Source of the DNA: Sthenelais limicola
Lineage: Eukaryota; Annelida; Polychaeta; Phyllodocida; Sigalionidae
Reading direction: 5' to 3'
NCBI GenBank assembly: GCA_942159475.1
Contig: OW804097.1
Location: forward strand, 6,973,685 to 7,037,684
Length of the DNA stretch: 64,000 bases
How positions within the stretch are numbered: the stretch's first letter is position 1; every line of letters begins with the position of its first letter. This document shows, piece by piece, positions 1 through 11,272 of the stretch. Under the pieces are notes generated by a model. It was not told the origin of the DNA. It saw only the letters and a list, made by a program, of their open reading frames with translations, and searched no databases. The position numbers and the translations under genes are program-made.

Positions 1-1746
1 CTTGTTTTTGAATAAACTTGCATTGACTACAATGATTTTTAAAAATTATTTTGAATCAATACACACCCTTGAACAATCTTCTCACAGAATACAATAATAT
101 CATATGTAATATTGCTTGATATAGGCACCAGCTTTGCACGACATATTACATTTGACAAGAATAATGTCAATAATGACACACAACTTTGGGTAATGAATAT
201 AATAATATAAACTTGATAACATTGAGCAAAATACCATAACCACACAATATACCATATCTATACATAAATACTTCATGAAATTCCGAATAACGTTGCCTAT
301 ACTTTAACACTGGAAGATCCGATTTAAACTAAATATTAATACATTTTCCAGTGTTTTTACCAAAATAAAACATTAAATCATTCTTTGAGACAGCCTCCGC
401 TCATCTGGTCACATGACATATCTCATCTGGTCACATGACATTATAACGTCTAGGAACGAACTGATTTTGAAAAATTAATCATATACAATATTAAATCCAT
501 ATCATGAAATATATTCATAATGAGCATGAGCAACATTTCCGCAACATTTGTTGACTAAAATCGACAGTAATGCTGAGATTTCACCCATTGTTTACTTTCA
601 CCCCACTGCCGGGCAATGGGCCGGGACGTGGGGGACTCTGGCCCTTGACGACCATAGCAACCAAGGTTAAACATCTTTCCCCCTTGATTTCTTGAATTAT
701 ACACAATTGTTGGGAAAACGGAACTAGTGACTGCAATGTATGAACAATACTTGATATATCCATGTAAGCTCATAGCATTTTGACCCATTTATGTAATATT
801 TCGAAAGGGTTGAAAACAGATATTATAGCACTGAAGTCAATGGGGCGCGGCTGTTGTATTCACGACCACTTTCCAGTCATTGACATAATTACTGAAAGAA
901 ATGTTGGTGCCTAAATTACATCCTAAAGAAACCCTAGAGTAATGTTACTGCCTTCGAAAAGAAATTAGATATGCTAAGGTCTTGGCTTCATCTGCCTTAA
1001 ATTCCAACAAAATTCAGTGAAAACCAAAATTCTCATCCCTAAATATTGGTACATTTTCAAGTGTTTTTTTAGTGAAATAAAAATTTTAATCAACGCCAAA
1101 GTAATCAGCACCCACAAATCACTGTAGGATATCAACCAAGGAAGAGACATACATGATACTAGAAAATTCCTACTGTTTTTTTTGTAAATTAAACAAATAA
1201 TAAATAAATGTCAGCTGGATATATTTGAACCTGACTGCCTATACCTAGAAGACAGCATATTTCTCTCTTTGTGTCATCTCTTAAAACTTTAATCTAAAAC
1301 TCGATCTGAAAAATGTCATTTCCAAGACCGCCTGGACGTTTGTTAAAAATACCAATTTTGAGACAATTTTGCCCGACCAGTCTCAGAAAACATGTCTAAC
1401 CCTGTGTGTAAAAACACCAAAAATTAATTAGAAAAGTATGTGTCACAAAAACGCCCTGAATTGACACCCATAATGTAATAAAATGTCCATATATACCTGG
1501 CGTTAAATACTGTATAAATATCCTTAATATGAAGTAAATGTTTCACCTTAACACTCTTATATAGGTGTTTACAAACCTGACACCAAAAATGCTAAAAATA
1601 CTGACTGTGAAATTATAAATCATTACAGCAGTACATAGAATTCCTCACCTGTCCTCATATATATACCCATAAGGAAAAAACAGTATTATAATAATGCGTG
1701 GTTCAGAGTTCATTTGAATTGCCAGTCTATAGCAAGATTTTCCTGA
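1..1746. other. AT-rich intergenic DNA, no gene seen
   Basis: I see no splice-bounded exon, RNA gene or long open frame supported on either strand. A short direct duplication (CTCATCTGGTCACATGACAT) occurs at about 400-440. The phrase ACATTTTCCAGTGTTTTTAC near 340 recurs in altered form near 1050, which suggests a dispersed repeat. Confidence 0.4.
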
Positions 1747-2022
1747 TTAAGATGTATATTCTTGGAACGTTGTAGTTGTCTGGAATCCATATACTCTATT
1801 TCTCCAGGTAATGGTAATGTCATGTTTTGGTACTCTTGCTTCAAGTTTCAAATATTTAGGTGTTGGACATCTTCGTTTGAGGCCTTGATTAGGTGAGCTT
1901 CTGCTCATGGATGACACAACCACTGTATCCCTGGTGTATTGGTGCTGTCTGATCCAGTGGTAGTGAAGGTTGGATCCTGTGCGATTGGGCGGTGGTATAG
2001 AGTAGCAGGTCATTCTGATCAA
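1747..2022 (-). other. Unassigned open frame, possible exon or TE fragment
   Basis: An open frame of about 91 codons, rich in Arg, Thr and Ser, ends in a stop at the left edge. It has an in-frame stop just upstream and no convincing acceptor. The sequence is not low-complexity, so it may be an old transposon or exon remnant. I do not recognise it and assign no function. Confidence 0.15.
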
Positions 2023-2112
2023 ATAGCTGTCATACTTCCTCAGGATTCAAGGCTTACCAAGTACCTTTCAAACCCAAACAAGTGTTCTCAGATGCCTACA
2101 GCTCCTCGATGA

Positions 2113-2261
2113 TTAGTTGATTTGATTCCAGCGAGCTCGGAAAAGCATCCTATAAATAAGGTCAGGGCATGAATGAAACATCATTAACAAGGGACACAGA
2201 ACTTTATCACTTGAATACTTGACATGAACCATTGTATAGGGTATACTGATAATCAGGATAT
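2113..2261 (-). CDS. Candidate terminal exon, unknown protein
   Basis: The minus strand shows a pyrimidine-rich acceptor ending in TAATAG at 2262-2270, followed by an open frame to a stop near 2113. It begins GAT ATC if the preceding exon supplies a G (phase 1). The candidate exon at 4556-4643 ends in exactly that phase. The start of this exon resembles that of the exon at 3029-3134 (both read ...SIPYT... in phase 1), so the two may be alternative or duplicated exons. No domain is recognised. Alternatively this is a chance open frame. Confidence 0.2.
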
Positions 2262-3028
2262 CTATTAGAAGAAAATAGAAAGGAACTATTGGCTGGTTCA
2301 TTTTTTTTGTTTAGCGCAGTGTTTGTATTATTTCATGTGATAGTTAGAATGAATATGTTTGGGCGATGAATTATAATTCGATTTTTATTTGCATTCTATT
2401 GTGAATAAGCATTGAATAACATTTCGTAATACATGTATACTATAAGGCATTGCATTGATTCTAATTTTATTCAGAATATTTGATCAAGTTGCCCACTCTT
2501 GGTAGCATAAGTCCGGAATAAACCACCAGTAATTTCCACAAATTTTCCATTAGATGAATGAGACATTTATTTAATGAATTATAAGTGATCAAATTACAAA
2601 AAAATTAATTAAAACATCATGGGAAGTTTTTGCAACTTTGACAGTTAATTACAGTAAAACTATTCAGTAAAACTTATAAACCCCATATTTACTGACTTTT
2701 GAGATCCACCCATCGTTATTAATATCCTAAAATTGTTTGTTTATAGATTGAATATTGCATGTAAAGAACTGTGAAGAGGTGGTCTAATATTAGTCGTTTT
2801 AGTCAATTTTCTTCATGCTGGATTTAGAAATAATATTATCTTTGAAACAATAGTTGGAATAAGACTTAGTTTCAAGAATTACTAAAAATATTTTTTGGGT
2901 ATATTTGAATCAGTATACACACCCTCATATTTGAGGCTCACAATGAATTACTGAGTTGCAGCCCACCCCACGTCACCTGTGGTTTAAATGGTGTCAAACT
3001 CTTGTAGATAATTTAGTTAATAACATAC

Positions 3029-3134
3029 CAAATCCATGGTAGCAGGACCTGTGGGCAGCACTTGGGAGTTCACTACACATTATCCACTTGTCTGCAGCTA
3101 GCAAGAAACGGCTGGGTATACGGTATACTGATAT
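3029..3134 (-). CDS. Splice-bounded candidate exon, unknown
   Basis: A good acceptor (TTTTCTTTCAG) and a donor (G|GTATGT) bound 106 nt. In phase 0 it is open throughout (begins ISVYRIPSRFLL). In phase 1, the phase offered by the exon at 4556-4643, it meets a stop after about 20 codons. It could be a real exon of an unrecognised gene, an alternative last exon, or a pseudo-exon. Sequence similarity at its 5' end to 2113-2261 suggests local duplication. Confidence 0.25.
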
Positions 3135-3634
3135 CTGAAAGAAAACAATGTATTTGATGAACATTAAACAGATCCCTATATTTTGCATTTCATGAAAGTA
3201 GATATTTTTTTCAGCAAGAATGGAATACACATATTTATTCCACCTTTGATATGCTCTACCCAGATAAATGCATTTGTCAATCTTACGTTATAATTTAAAG
3301 TTAATGAGATAATAACACAAGCATGTTTATGTTACACATTTATATGGTCATTTACTCTCCCCCGGAACTTCAAAGAAAATTTAATTATCTGTGGGTGGCA
3401 TTATTAAAGATGATCATCACCAAATGTATTGATGCATCATACTCTACATATCCGTATAACCTATGGGAAAGAGGGGTTTCTTTGTCTCACATGTTTTTGG
3501 AATCTATTCTTTTAACAACAGTTTCACTGATCTGTAGAGTTCTCTCCATCCTCTCCTCTCCATTGTCGTATGATAATTTGTGAAGATATATGGGGTGAAA
3601 ATAAGATTTTGAAGCCCTCAATTATTTATGATGT

Positions 3635-3796
3635 GTTTCAGGAAATGAGTCATAAGTCACAAAATTGATATTTTTTCATAGTGATTTTTCCACAAGATCC
3701 CTTCATTGAAATGTTCTGATTTTTAGAGCTTTTAGCACTAAACGTCATAAAATCCATGTCCCAAACTTTGCGACTTATGACTCATTCTCCTAAAAC
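3635..3796. mobile_element. Short MITE-like element with about 28-bp inverted ends
   Basis: The left end GTTTCAGGAAATGAGTCATA and the right end, read in reverse complement (GTTTTAGGAGAATGAGTCAT), match over about 28 bp with a few differences and small gaps. No coding capacity fits in 162 bp. A related half-copy begins near 46095 (ATAGGAAAATGAGTCAGAAG), which supports a dispersed family. Confidence 0.5.
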
Positions 3797-3849
3797 GGAT
3801 CACATTTTTAGCCTGGAACAGCCCCCATTATGAATCAAAAGAGATGATG

Positions 3850-4440
3850 TCATGCCTCTTCCACCACAGTAGCAACGTGGGATTCCCTAGCAATGTGTCC
3901 TGTGAGAGTCCTTAGCAATGCGTCCTTGGGAGTGCATGTGTATGTAGGGGGGAATAGGGGGGGATAGATGGGTGGATGAGAGAGTAGAGTGGGAGAGGTA
4001 GAGGAGAGAGGGGGGAGGGGTGGAGAGCGAGGGAAAAGAGAGAGGGTGAGATGAGGGAGAGAGCAATCAGAGGGGAGGAGGACAGTGAAGTAGAGGAGGG
4101 AGGAATCCGCTAGGGAGGGGGAGAAAACAATAGAGAGAAGAGGGGGAGGGAGAGAAAAGACGGGAGCCAGAGAGAGAGGATGGGGGAGAAGAAAGGGAGG
4201 GGAGGGAGAGGATGAGAGAAATTGAATAGGGAGAGGGAGAAGAGGATACAGAGAGAAGAAGGGAGAGGGGAGAGAGGGCAGGGCAGGGGAAAGGAGAAGG
4301 GGGATAGGAACAGGGAGAAAGAGAGTGGGTGAGGCAGGGAATGAAAAGGAGGAGAGGCAGGAAGAGGAGAGGAGGTGGGTGACCATCCAGAGGACGGGTT
4401 CTTTGCTGGTACAGTATAAAGAGCCCAAATTGTTACACAA
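3850..4440. repeat. GA-rich satellite inside a dispersed element
   Basis: About 440 bp of nearly pure GA-rich DNA on the plus strand is bordered on the left by TTCCCTAGCAATGTGTCC and on the right by GGTGACCATCCAGAGGACGG. The same two border motifs flank a CT-rich tract at 43790-44240 in the opposite orientation, so the satellite is carried by a mobile element. The long Pro/Ser/Leu-rich open frame on the minus strand is a by-product of the repeat. Confidence 0.6.
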
Positions 4441-4555
4441 CAGCAGGCTCTATGGGATGTGTAAATATGGTGTATAAAAATGAATATGGGCGACATCCTA
4501 TTTATATGAAAATAATTTTTTTCTTACTTTAATATGAAGTCATCAATAAACATAC

Positions 4556-4643
4556 CGGTCAATTGCTCTTCATGGCTAAGGGCTCCAGGTGGTGAAACCA
4601 TGGTTACCTTGGCCAGTCTCTAGCTAGTCCTGTGCATTTGAAC
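4556..4643 (-). CDS. Candidate first coding exon of an unknown gene
   Basis: The acceptor TTGTTTACAG and donor CCG|GTATGT bound 88 nt. All three frames contain stops in the 5' half. An ATG at 4601-4599 in a strong start context (GTAACCATGG) opens a frame that runs through the donor in phase 1 and begins MVSPPGALSHEEQL. This is the pattern of a spliced leader-plus-start exon. The upstream candidate exon at about 6667-6790 would be non-coding or carry a short upstream frame. Downstream partners (3.1 or 2.2 kb) do not give a recognisable protein. Confidence 0.3.
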
Positions 4644-6666
4644 CTGTAAACAATTAGAATTTTGGATTTTCTTTCATCACAATTAAGTATATACCATGTT
4701 ATCAGACGTTGGGTGCCATAAGAATACAATTTAACATAATCTTTGTTTGAATCCTAACTTCATTATAATGTTAGGGTCAAAGCCTATCCTTTGGTTAAAA
4801 TTACAAGCTAATTTATTTTACTTTAAATTTTAAATATACAACTGTTCCTTTAATTACTCTCATGTTGCTGAATTTTCTGACAGCTGACATGTCTTATAAC
4901 TACATAATCTTTACCCTGTTTCAGATCAAGCCCTTGACACCTTTGAATATAGTATGTACTTGAAATACAAATATCTATTGGATCAGGCAGGTAAACTAGA
5001 AGATCAATCGATCAATTTCCCCAAACAGCTCTAAATCCTACATGTGACCAAAATGACTGCACCCAATATCTCACGCTGTCATTTTAAATACTCAGGTTAC
5101 CTCATTGATGGAATAGAAGCATTGCCATAGACTTACATGCCATAGGAAACCAAGTACGTCAAGTCAGCCAAAGTGCCCTCCAAGTACCCATAGTTGTAGG
5201 CTTATTTTTGATCTCATCAATTTCACCACCTTGTTCTGTTGGCCTATATGCTCCCCCAGCGATCTCCTATTCAAAACAAAACATACATCAGTGTGCATAC
5301 AGAAATAGCTGCTATCCACAGTACATCCTATAGGTATGTTTTACACTCTAAAATTCATATCAAAGCTGGTTTGGTTCAGAGGTTAATATCATGTGACACA
5401 CTCACCCTCACACTTATTAGATGAGAAAATTATGTATATTACTGAGCTCAATTTCAATTCAGTTTACAGTTATACACTAAAGACTAGTGTATATAATATC
5501 CTTTTAATATACTGGTAGGCTACCCGGAGATAAGGATGTGTGGGAGTCCAGAGATTTCTACTCTTTCCGGACATAAGGGGTAGGAAAATGGGGTAAAATC
5601 CATCTAAACCCTTTAAAAGGGGGTCTAAAATTGATGGTATTTCCGGAGATAAGCAGGTCTTTTTGAAATTAGGAAATGAGCATTGGTGTCTAGCTAATAT
5701 ACTGAGTGGGGTGGCCGGGGATATGGCCATCCAATTGGCCACAGGACTGAGTTATACTCTCAGTGCTTTGCCAATGGACCATGCATATTAAACACATTCA
5801 AAGGTGAATATAAAAGGACAAATTATCTTCCGACTTAAGCACTCCTTTAGCATGAGATCTACCGATCTCAGTTGTCTACAAATTGAAGCCTCTGCAGTAG
5901 CAGAGCATAATTACTTAAGGACACTGTACAGTTAAGTATGGTACCACTTATTTTTCAAGAAAAAAATCTTAATTTTTAAGAGTTAAGAATCTATTCTACT
6001 GGATTATGGTGATTTTTCATATCATTTTACGTTTTACATATCGGGGCACTGTGTCGCCATGTCTCAAGGGATTTTGATGATTTAAAATTCTCTGTGATCA
6101 ATGCTGACATGTTTGCGATTCATTTGACATAAATATATGAATTTATGAGAGGTGTAACATTGTGTAGACAACATGAACATGGTCCGGTACGAAAACCGTT
6201 ACAATAAATTCAGAAATGCAAAATATACCAACGCACCCAACCAGAAAGATACTGCACACTCCAAGGATTGTGGAGACTTTTTAATTTTTAAAATCCGTTC
6301 ATTATTGACATCAATACAGACCATTTTAACGCCCTTCCACTCTCTCTTTTTTCATACCTGTATCCCCATATATACCCATAAATTATTAATGCGATATCGC
6401 AATCTAGGAATGCGATATTGCACAGGGGAATGAGATATCGCACTGTTAGTACCGTATGTGTGACGTTGCAATAAATCATTATAGTCACATTTGATCTTCC
6501 ATACAAAACACCACCAAAACACACAGGTAGCCTAGGTAAAATGCGAGCTTCTTACACCGTACCGTACTTGGCCTAGTATAACGTTACTACTAGTATCGCC
6601 CACCCGTAGACTCTTGGGCTATATTTCTAAAGGCTATGTATGCTATTCATGAGCAGAAATACTTAC

Positions 6667-6850
6667 AGAACATCTCTTGGATCCTCGGATTAATATCATG
6701 GTGAACTGCGATGTCAAAAACATGGTGGATATGGCGAGTTTCAGGATTTAGTTCTGTTTGAAGAGACGTGTTTGGTAGACACAAAATGGCGGCCGTGATG
6801 CGTGTTTAGCTGCCGCCACCCGCCACAAGGTGGCGCCAGCAATATGCCAC
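6667..6850 (-). promoter_or_regulatory. Possible promoter and first exon, minus strand
   Basis: A locally GC- and CpG-richer patch (ATGGCGGCC, CCGCCACCCGCCAC) precedes, on the minus strand, a CCACCATG start context at about 6714 and a strong donor TCT|GTAAGTATT ending at 6667. The frame from that ATG is open for 19 codons to the donor. If spliced to the exon at 4556-4643 it would end after a few codons, so it is best read as a 5' non-coding exon with a short upstream frame. Confidence 0.3.
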
Positions 6851-6859
6851 CAGAGGGTG

Positions 6860-9230
6860 GTGCATCTTGCGCTGCCTTCCTCATTCCATAAAGACGTTAT
6901 TTATAAAGCAACGACGCAATTCAACCGGTGTCACTCTTAATATTTGACGTTGTATTGAAAGGTGTTCCCTTGGTATTGGAAGGCCATGTGATGCTAATAA
7001 GTTATTTGACTGACATTTCACTTCATTAGTTGGATTGTCAATTTCTATTAGGCTAGGTCTATTAGCATCATTTAAGAGATAGGCCTATGATAATTAAATT
7101 ATTTAGGCCTATCATTTAGATGAAAAGTAAATTTAAGATTATTTTTTCTGTAAATTTAAACTGCCTGGCGCCGCCTAGCCTGGGAGCTGGTAAAGGGATT
7201 AGTGAATGGAATATAACTCTGGTCTCTGCCATATTTTGTAAAAGATTCTGCTGTTCATTTACATGCTTAGGCAATTCTTGTTCATTTATATGCCTAGATA
7301 TAGAGGCCTATGGAAATGTACCGTACTTGTAACCAATGAAGTCAGAAGATCAGGGTATGGACCCCCGACCCTTTGAATCACGTTTCCCGTTTTTTATAAG
7401 CCCCATTTCCCAAATCCCTGGGCCCTATTTGATATACCTTTTAAAATAGGCCTATACATATCAATGTTTTGACTTGGTATGAAAATACATAGGCCTATTT
7501 CTTGACCACTACAGTAATTAGGCAACACATCAATTTCAAATATAAATATTTCGTATTTAAAGTGATTTTGTTTTGGTTTCATTTATAAACCATTGTCCGA
7601 TGCTAGTAGCCTATGACTAGCCCCTTATATACTGGCATTTAGATTGTGTGGAATTCTTTTTAAGGTATCCCTGAAGTCCATAGCCTTGTTAGTAACAGAA
7701 ACCATTGTGTCCGAAGTGTAGCTTCTATATACATGTAGCTCAAACTCACCCCAAGGTGTGATAACAAGAACTGACATTCTAAATTGAAATTGAAACGTGC
7801 TATAATAGTATAAGCTCAGAATTATATGAATAAAGAATTAAGCACTATAATCAATTATCATTTTGAAATACATTCCTAATTCCCATCATGTTTTTTATTA
7901 TATAAATGTAGGCCTATCTTAATTTAAACCATAATAAGGCTATTATGATATATGTACATGTGACAACAGTCTACCGGTGCTGATGTGCGCTCAGACAGCG
8001 CTATTTTGGTGTGCGTTTTGTCTCCCTGTTGTTTGCATGTTATATCGCAGAGCGACGCTATATATAGCGGCCGCATGTGTCCCGAGCCGGTGGCTATGCC
8101 AGGTGTGATAGCGTTAGAAGAGCGTATATCGCGGGCTGAGTGTTGAAACGCACTGAAAGCGCTGTTTAGGTGTAACATATTGCAGTGTATGTGTGCATTG
8201 GGTCTACCCATGTGACTTTATCTTCTGTATTTGTTGCCCTAACATGGCCTGTCCCTTCCCCTAACATGTGGGAACGTTAAAAATGAGATGTGGATACTTT
8301 TAATTTTTTATGTTCTCAACCCCTATATATTTTTGTTAAAAAATTGTATAGACTACCGTACACAAGGCAACGCCAAGTGCACCATGCACAGAGTGGTTAT
8401 GCCGGAAGTCTCCACACTGCTTCTGCCTTGCTTGAAACACGTATGGCTTCTGAAATCGCCATTCATTGAGTAACATAGATCAAAAACTTCGCTATGGGGG
8501 GTAAAACAATATTAGAATCATTTCTACCAAATAATTCAGATTTTTCATTCATTTCTTTATTAAATCGATCGACACACTAACACGGCTGAATCAGTCAAGG
8601 TCAAGGTGGGCCATAATGTGGGCATGTGACATTAGAGCCCCGGACACTTGGGCCTATGGACCGTAATACCCAAGCAGCGAAAGGTACTAGTAGTGTGGCC
8701 CTACCGTCTGATTTTGTGGCGCTAGTGTCCGGGCTTCGTTGGTTGCATGTAAAAAGTAGAAGGTTTGTTTGTTTATGGAACGGAAAGTGCGGCTGACGTA
8801 ACCAACATTGTGAAGTTATACTTACATGTACTTATGTGATATTGGTCTGACAGAGGTAAAATATACTAAATATTAGAATGTGATGGGTTGAATTGTGTAA
8901 AACATGGTGATTTTGAAGTTATAAAGGCGGCGTTTTGACTCGGTCCTTTCTGTGTAAGAAGTAAAATAGTAACCCATGTATTCGAGTGGAAGAGCTAAAT
9001 TATTTCAGTCTTTCATGCTGTAAGTACATCTAAAACATTTTTTAAAGGGTCTAATATTTGTTAATTGGTGTGTAAACAGTAGTATTGAATCCAAAAATAA
9101 ACCATAAACATAAAACATAAACCCCTCTGCCCTGATGAGCCTTGGGGTTTATTTTCAAACAAATGCCTTAGACACTAAATCTCGGAAAACTAATCCCATA
9201 ATAAACAGGGACATAGGAATAATTAACATT
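6860..9230. other. Non-coding, with small foldbacks
   Basis: No supported exon. At 7970-8170 a CG-rich patch contains a GTGCGCTC..CAGCGCT motif that recurs inverted near 8145-8165. At 8635-8738 AGCCCCGGACACT and AGTGTCCGGGCTT form an inverted pair about 100 bp apart. Both look like small foldback elements. Open frames here are short and have no exon signals. Confidence 0.35.
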
Positions 9231-9237
9231 TCCATCT

Positions 9238-9243
9238 TTATTT
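9238..9243 (-). terminator. Candidate polyadenylation signal for the GIMAP-Hint gene
   Basis: AATAAA on the minus strand (TTTATT on plus), about 530 bp downstream of the TAA at 9773. It lies at a plausible 3' UTR distance, but other AT-rich matches exist, so the assignment is tentative. Confidence 0.3.
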
Positions 9244-9772
9244 CATGCAAGTAATGTAATAACAAGGGCAACATATCTGATGACAATTGCTTCAAGTGTA
9301 CTTAATTCATCTCCAGCTAAGGCAAGTTTCTAGAGTTGATGTATTCAATTATAGACAGCTGCCTTTAAAACTGTGATACACATTATATAAATTGATAAAT
9401 TGATTTTTTGAGTTAATAACTAATAAATGTAAGGTAATTATCATTTGTCATCCATATCACAGATCTTCAAGTAGATTTGTCTTGTTTTGTCCAAACATTA
9501 ACCTAAAATTATGTTCCAACTATCTGTACCATGAAAAGTATATGCACAATTAGGTATCAATTTCATCACAGAAGGTATCTATTTTCCTGTTTAGTCTTAG
9601 AAGATAAGGTTTTTTTTTTTTTAAACCCGACTCATTTTTCCCAAATTATTCACACTCACCAATCCTGCTAGGCATTTCCCCTAAATGAAATAAACTAAGA
9701 TAATTTAAGCATGCATTTGATAATTTCTAATCATATTCTTTCTTTACTTTTGGCATCAATTGTTCAGACATT

Positions 9773-11272
9773 TTACTTAGGAATAGATCCCCATGATCTA
9801 GCTACACCAACAAGGCAGTGCCTGTACTTGTGGAGTAAGGCAGGAGAACCAGACACTTCATCATAAGCTGCCAGTCCCTGGAAGATGGAGGAGGGCAGCA
9901 GATGGTAGAGCAGCCTGACTGGTGAGAGAAGGAGGTGAGCTACGGTGGGTGAGAGGGCCGTTGTGTAGCAGGAGGCAGCCACACCATCAACAATGATGTT
10001 ACCAGTTGTAGTGTGGGGGCAGTACATGCCCTGTTTCCACTCCATGCTCACACTCTTCACTCTGGTGGGCTTCAGTTCAGTCTCTGTGAAAGATGTAAAC
10101 ACAATGTCCCCAGGTCTGATGTGCTTTGCTGGAACAAGGTTACCAAGTGTACCAACATGGAGGAGATGACTTCCAGACAGAAATATCTCTTCACCAGTCT
10201 CCAGTTGAACACCAACACAACACATGTTGATGTTGGCATTGCCATGACTGAACATGATGACAGGGGAATACTGCAGGGATCCAGAGTTATCACATGTCAA
10301 CACTTCATCACCAATACAAAGCTGGGACATGGTCTTCTCTCCAGTCTTGGTGATCACCTTCCCTTCTCCACTGAAACATTCTCCAACTTCATCCAGGATG
10401 CATTTAATTTCCTCCACTTTGCTCCTAATAATAGCTTCTGTTCTTTCTTCACCAAGAACAGTTGTGTATTTGCTATCCTTTGTAAACTTTTTCTTTAGGT
10501 CTGTTGCATGCTTATCTAGCTTTCTCTTCATAGCTTCAGTAGTTCCAAATTTTTGCAGGCTAAAAAGCCATGTCTGAAGACGTTCACATATTTCAGTTGA
10601 AAGCTTTTCTTCTAGTTCAGACTTTCTGATTTCTTCTGGCTTAAGGCTAATGGTAGTTAGTCGTTTCTTTGGTGATGATTTGCTTTCTTCTAGGATATGT
10701 TCTACTGTCTCATAAAAGAATCTGTGGTTCTGGGTCAGAAATTCATAGAAACGCCGGTCATTGACTGTCAGTCCAGAGTCATCACCATCATTTAGTTTTC
10801 TACTTAGGTGTTTTTCTATCTTAGTGCAAAGTGCATCCACTTTGTATGTACCTGCGGCCTTGGCAGAAGGTAGAATATCTGTCTTTTGAAGGGCAGCTCT
10901 CAGTGTATCCCTTACCTTATTACTAAAATCTGGAGTTTTGTTCAAACGTAGCCTTATCTCCTCACGCCTTTCTACAGCTATCCTCAGTATCTCATTGGTG
11001 TATGGAGTTGATCCTTGCTCTATGTATATCCCAATGATGGATAAGATGATGCAGTGACGCTGGATTTCAGCCTGTATCCTAGACTTTGTGTTATTGTCAA
11101 CAACAATAAAACGCCCACCTGCTTTGTTTTTTACACAATTATCAAAGTAGGAAAATTTCTCCACTTCGGTCTCAGTAGTAAGATATTCACCAATGGTGTG
11201 CTCTTGTAGAATAGTGTCTCCATAAGTTGCTACGAAAACACAGTAGCTGAATAACTCTTCTCCCATATCAGT
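9773..11272 (-). CDS. Last exon: GIMAP G4/G5, helical segment, Hint domain
   Basis: A single 1.5-kb exon starting after TTATTTCAG. Numbering from the Met at 11266, residues 9-20 (CVFVATYGDTIL) carry the GIMAP G4-type T-x-G-D motif, and residues 51-60 (GRFIVVDNNT) match the G5 region. Residues about 85-295 are charged and probably helical, with no recognised domain. The Hint domain starts at Cys297 (ECFSGEGKV, base 10378). It continues with IGDEVLTCD, LSGSHLLHV (block with the conserved His) and GNIIVDGVAASCYTT, the classic Hedgehog C-terminal signature, to about residue 460. The residue before the catalytic Cys is Glu instead of the usual Gly, and the T-x-x-H Thr appears as Ser. A short tail ends ...SWGSIPK. 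Confidence 0.85.
   Translation of the reverse strand, partial: TDMGEELFSYCVFVATYGDTILQEHTIGEYLTTETEVEKFSYFDNCVKNKAGGRFIVVDNNTKSRIQAEIQRHCIILSIIGIYIEQGSTPYTNEILRIAVERREEIRLRLNKTPDFSNKVRDTLRAALQKTDILPSAKAAGTYKVDALCTKIEKHLSRKLNDGDDSGLTVNDRRFYEFLTQNHRFFYETVEHILEESKSSPKKRLTTISLKPEEIRKSELEEKLSTEICERLQTWLFSLQKFGTTEAMKRKLDKHATDLKKKFTKDSKYTTVLGEERTEAIIRSKVEEIKCILDEVGECFSGEGKVITKTGEKTMSQLCIGDEVLTCDNSGSLQYSPVIMFSHGNANINMCCVGVQLETGEEIFLSGSHLLHVGTLGNLVPAKHIRPGDIVFTSFTETELKPTRVKSVSMEWKQGMYCPHTTTGNIIVDGVAASCYTTALSPTVAHLLLSPVRLLYHLLPSSIFQGLAAYDEVSGSPALLHKYRHCLVGVARSWGSIPK

Noticed and set aside
3850..4440. 196-codon Pro/Ser/Leu-rich frame on the minus strand
   Set aside because: It is a translation of GA-rich satellite with no splice or start support.
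10013..10577. Plus-strand open frames of 107-161 codons over the Hint domain
   Set aside because: They are antisense shadows of the well-supported Hint exon.
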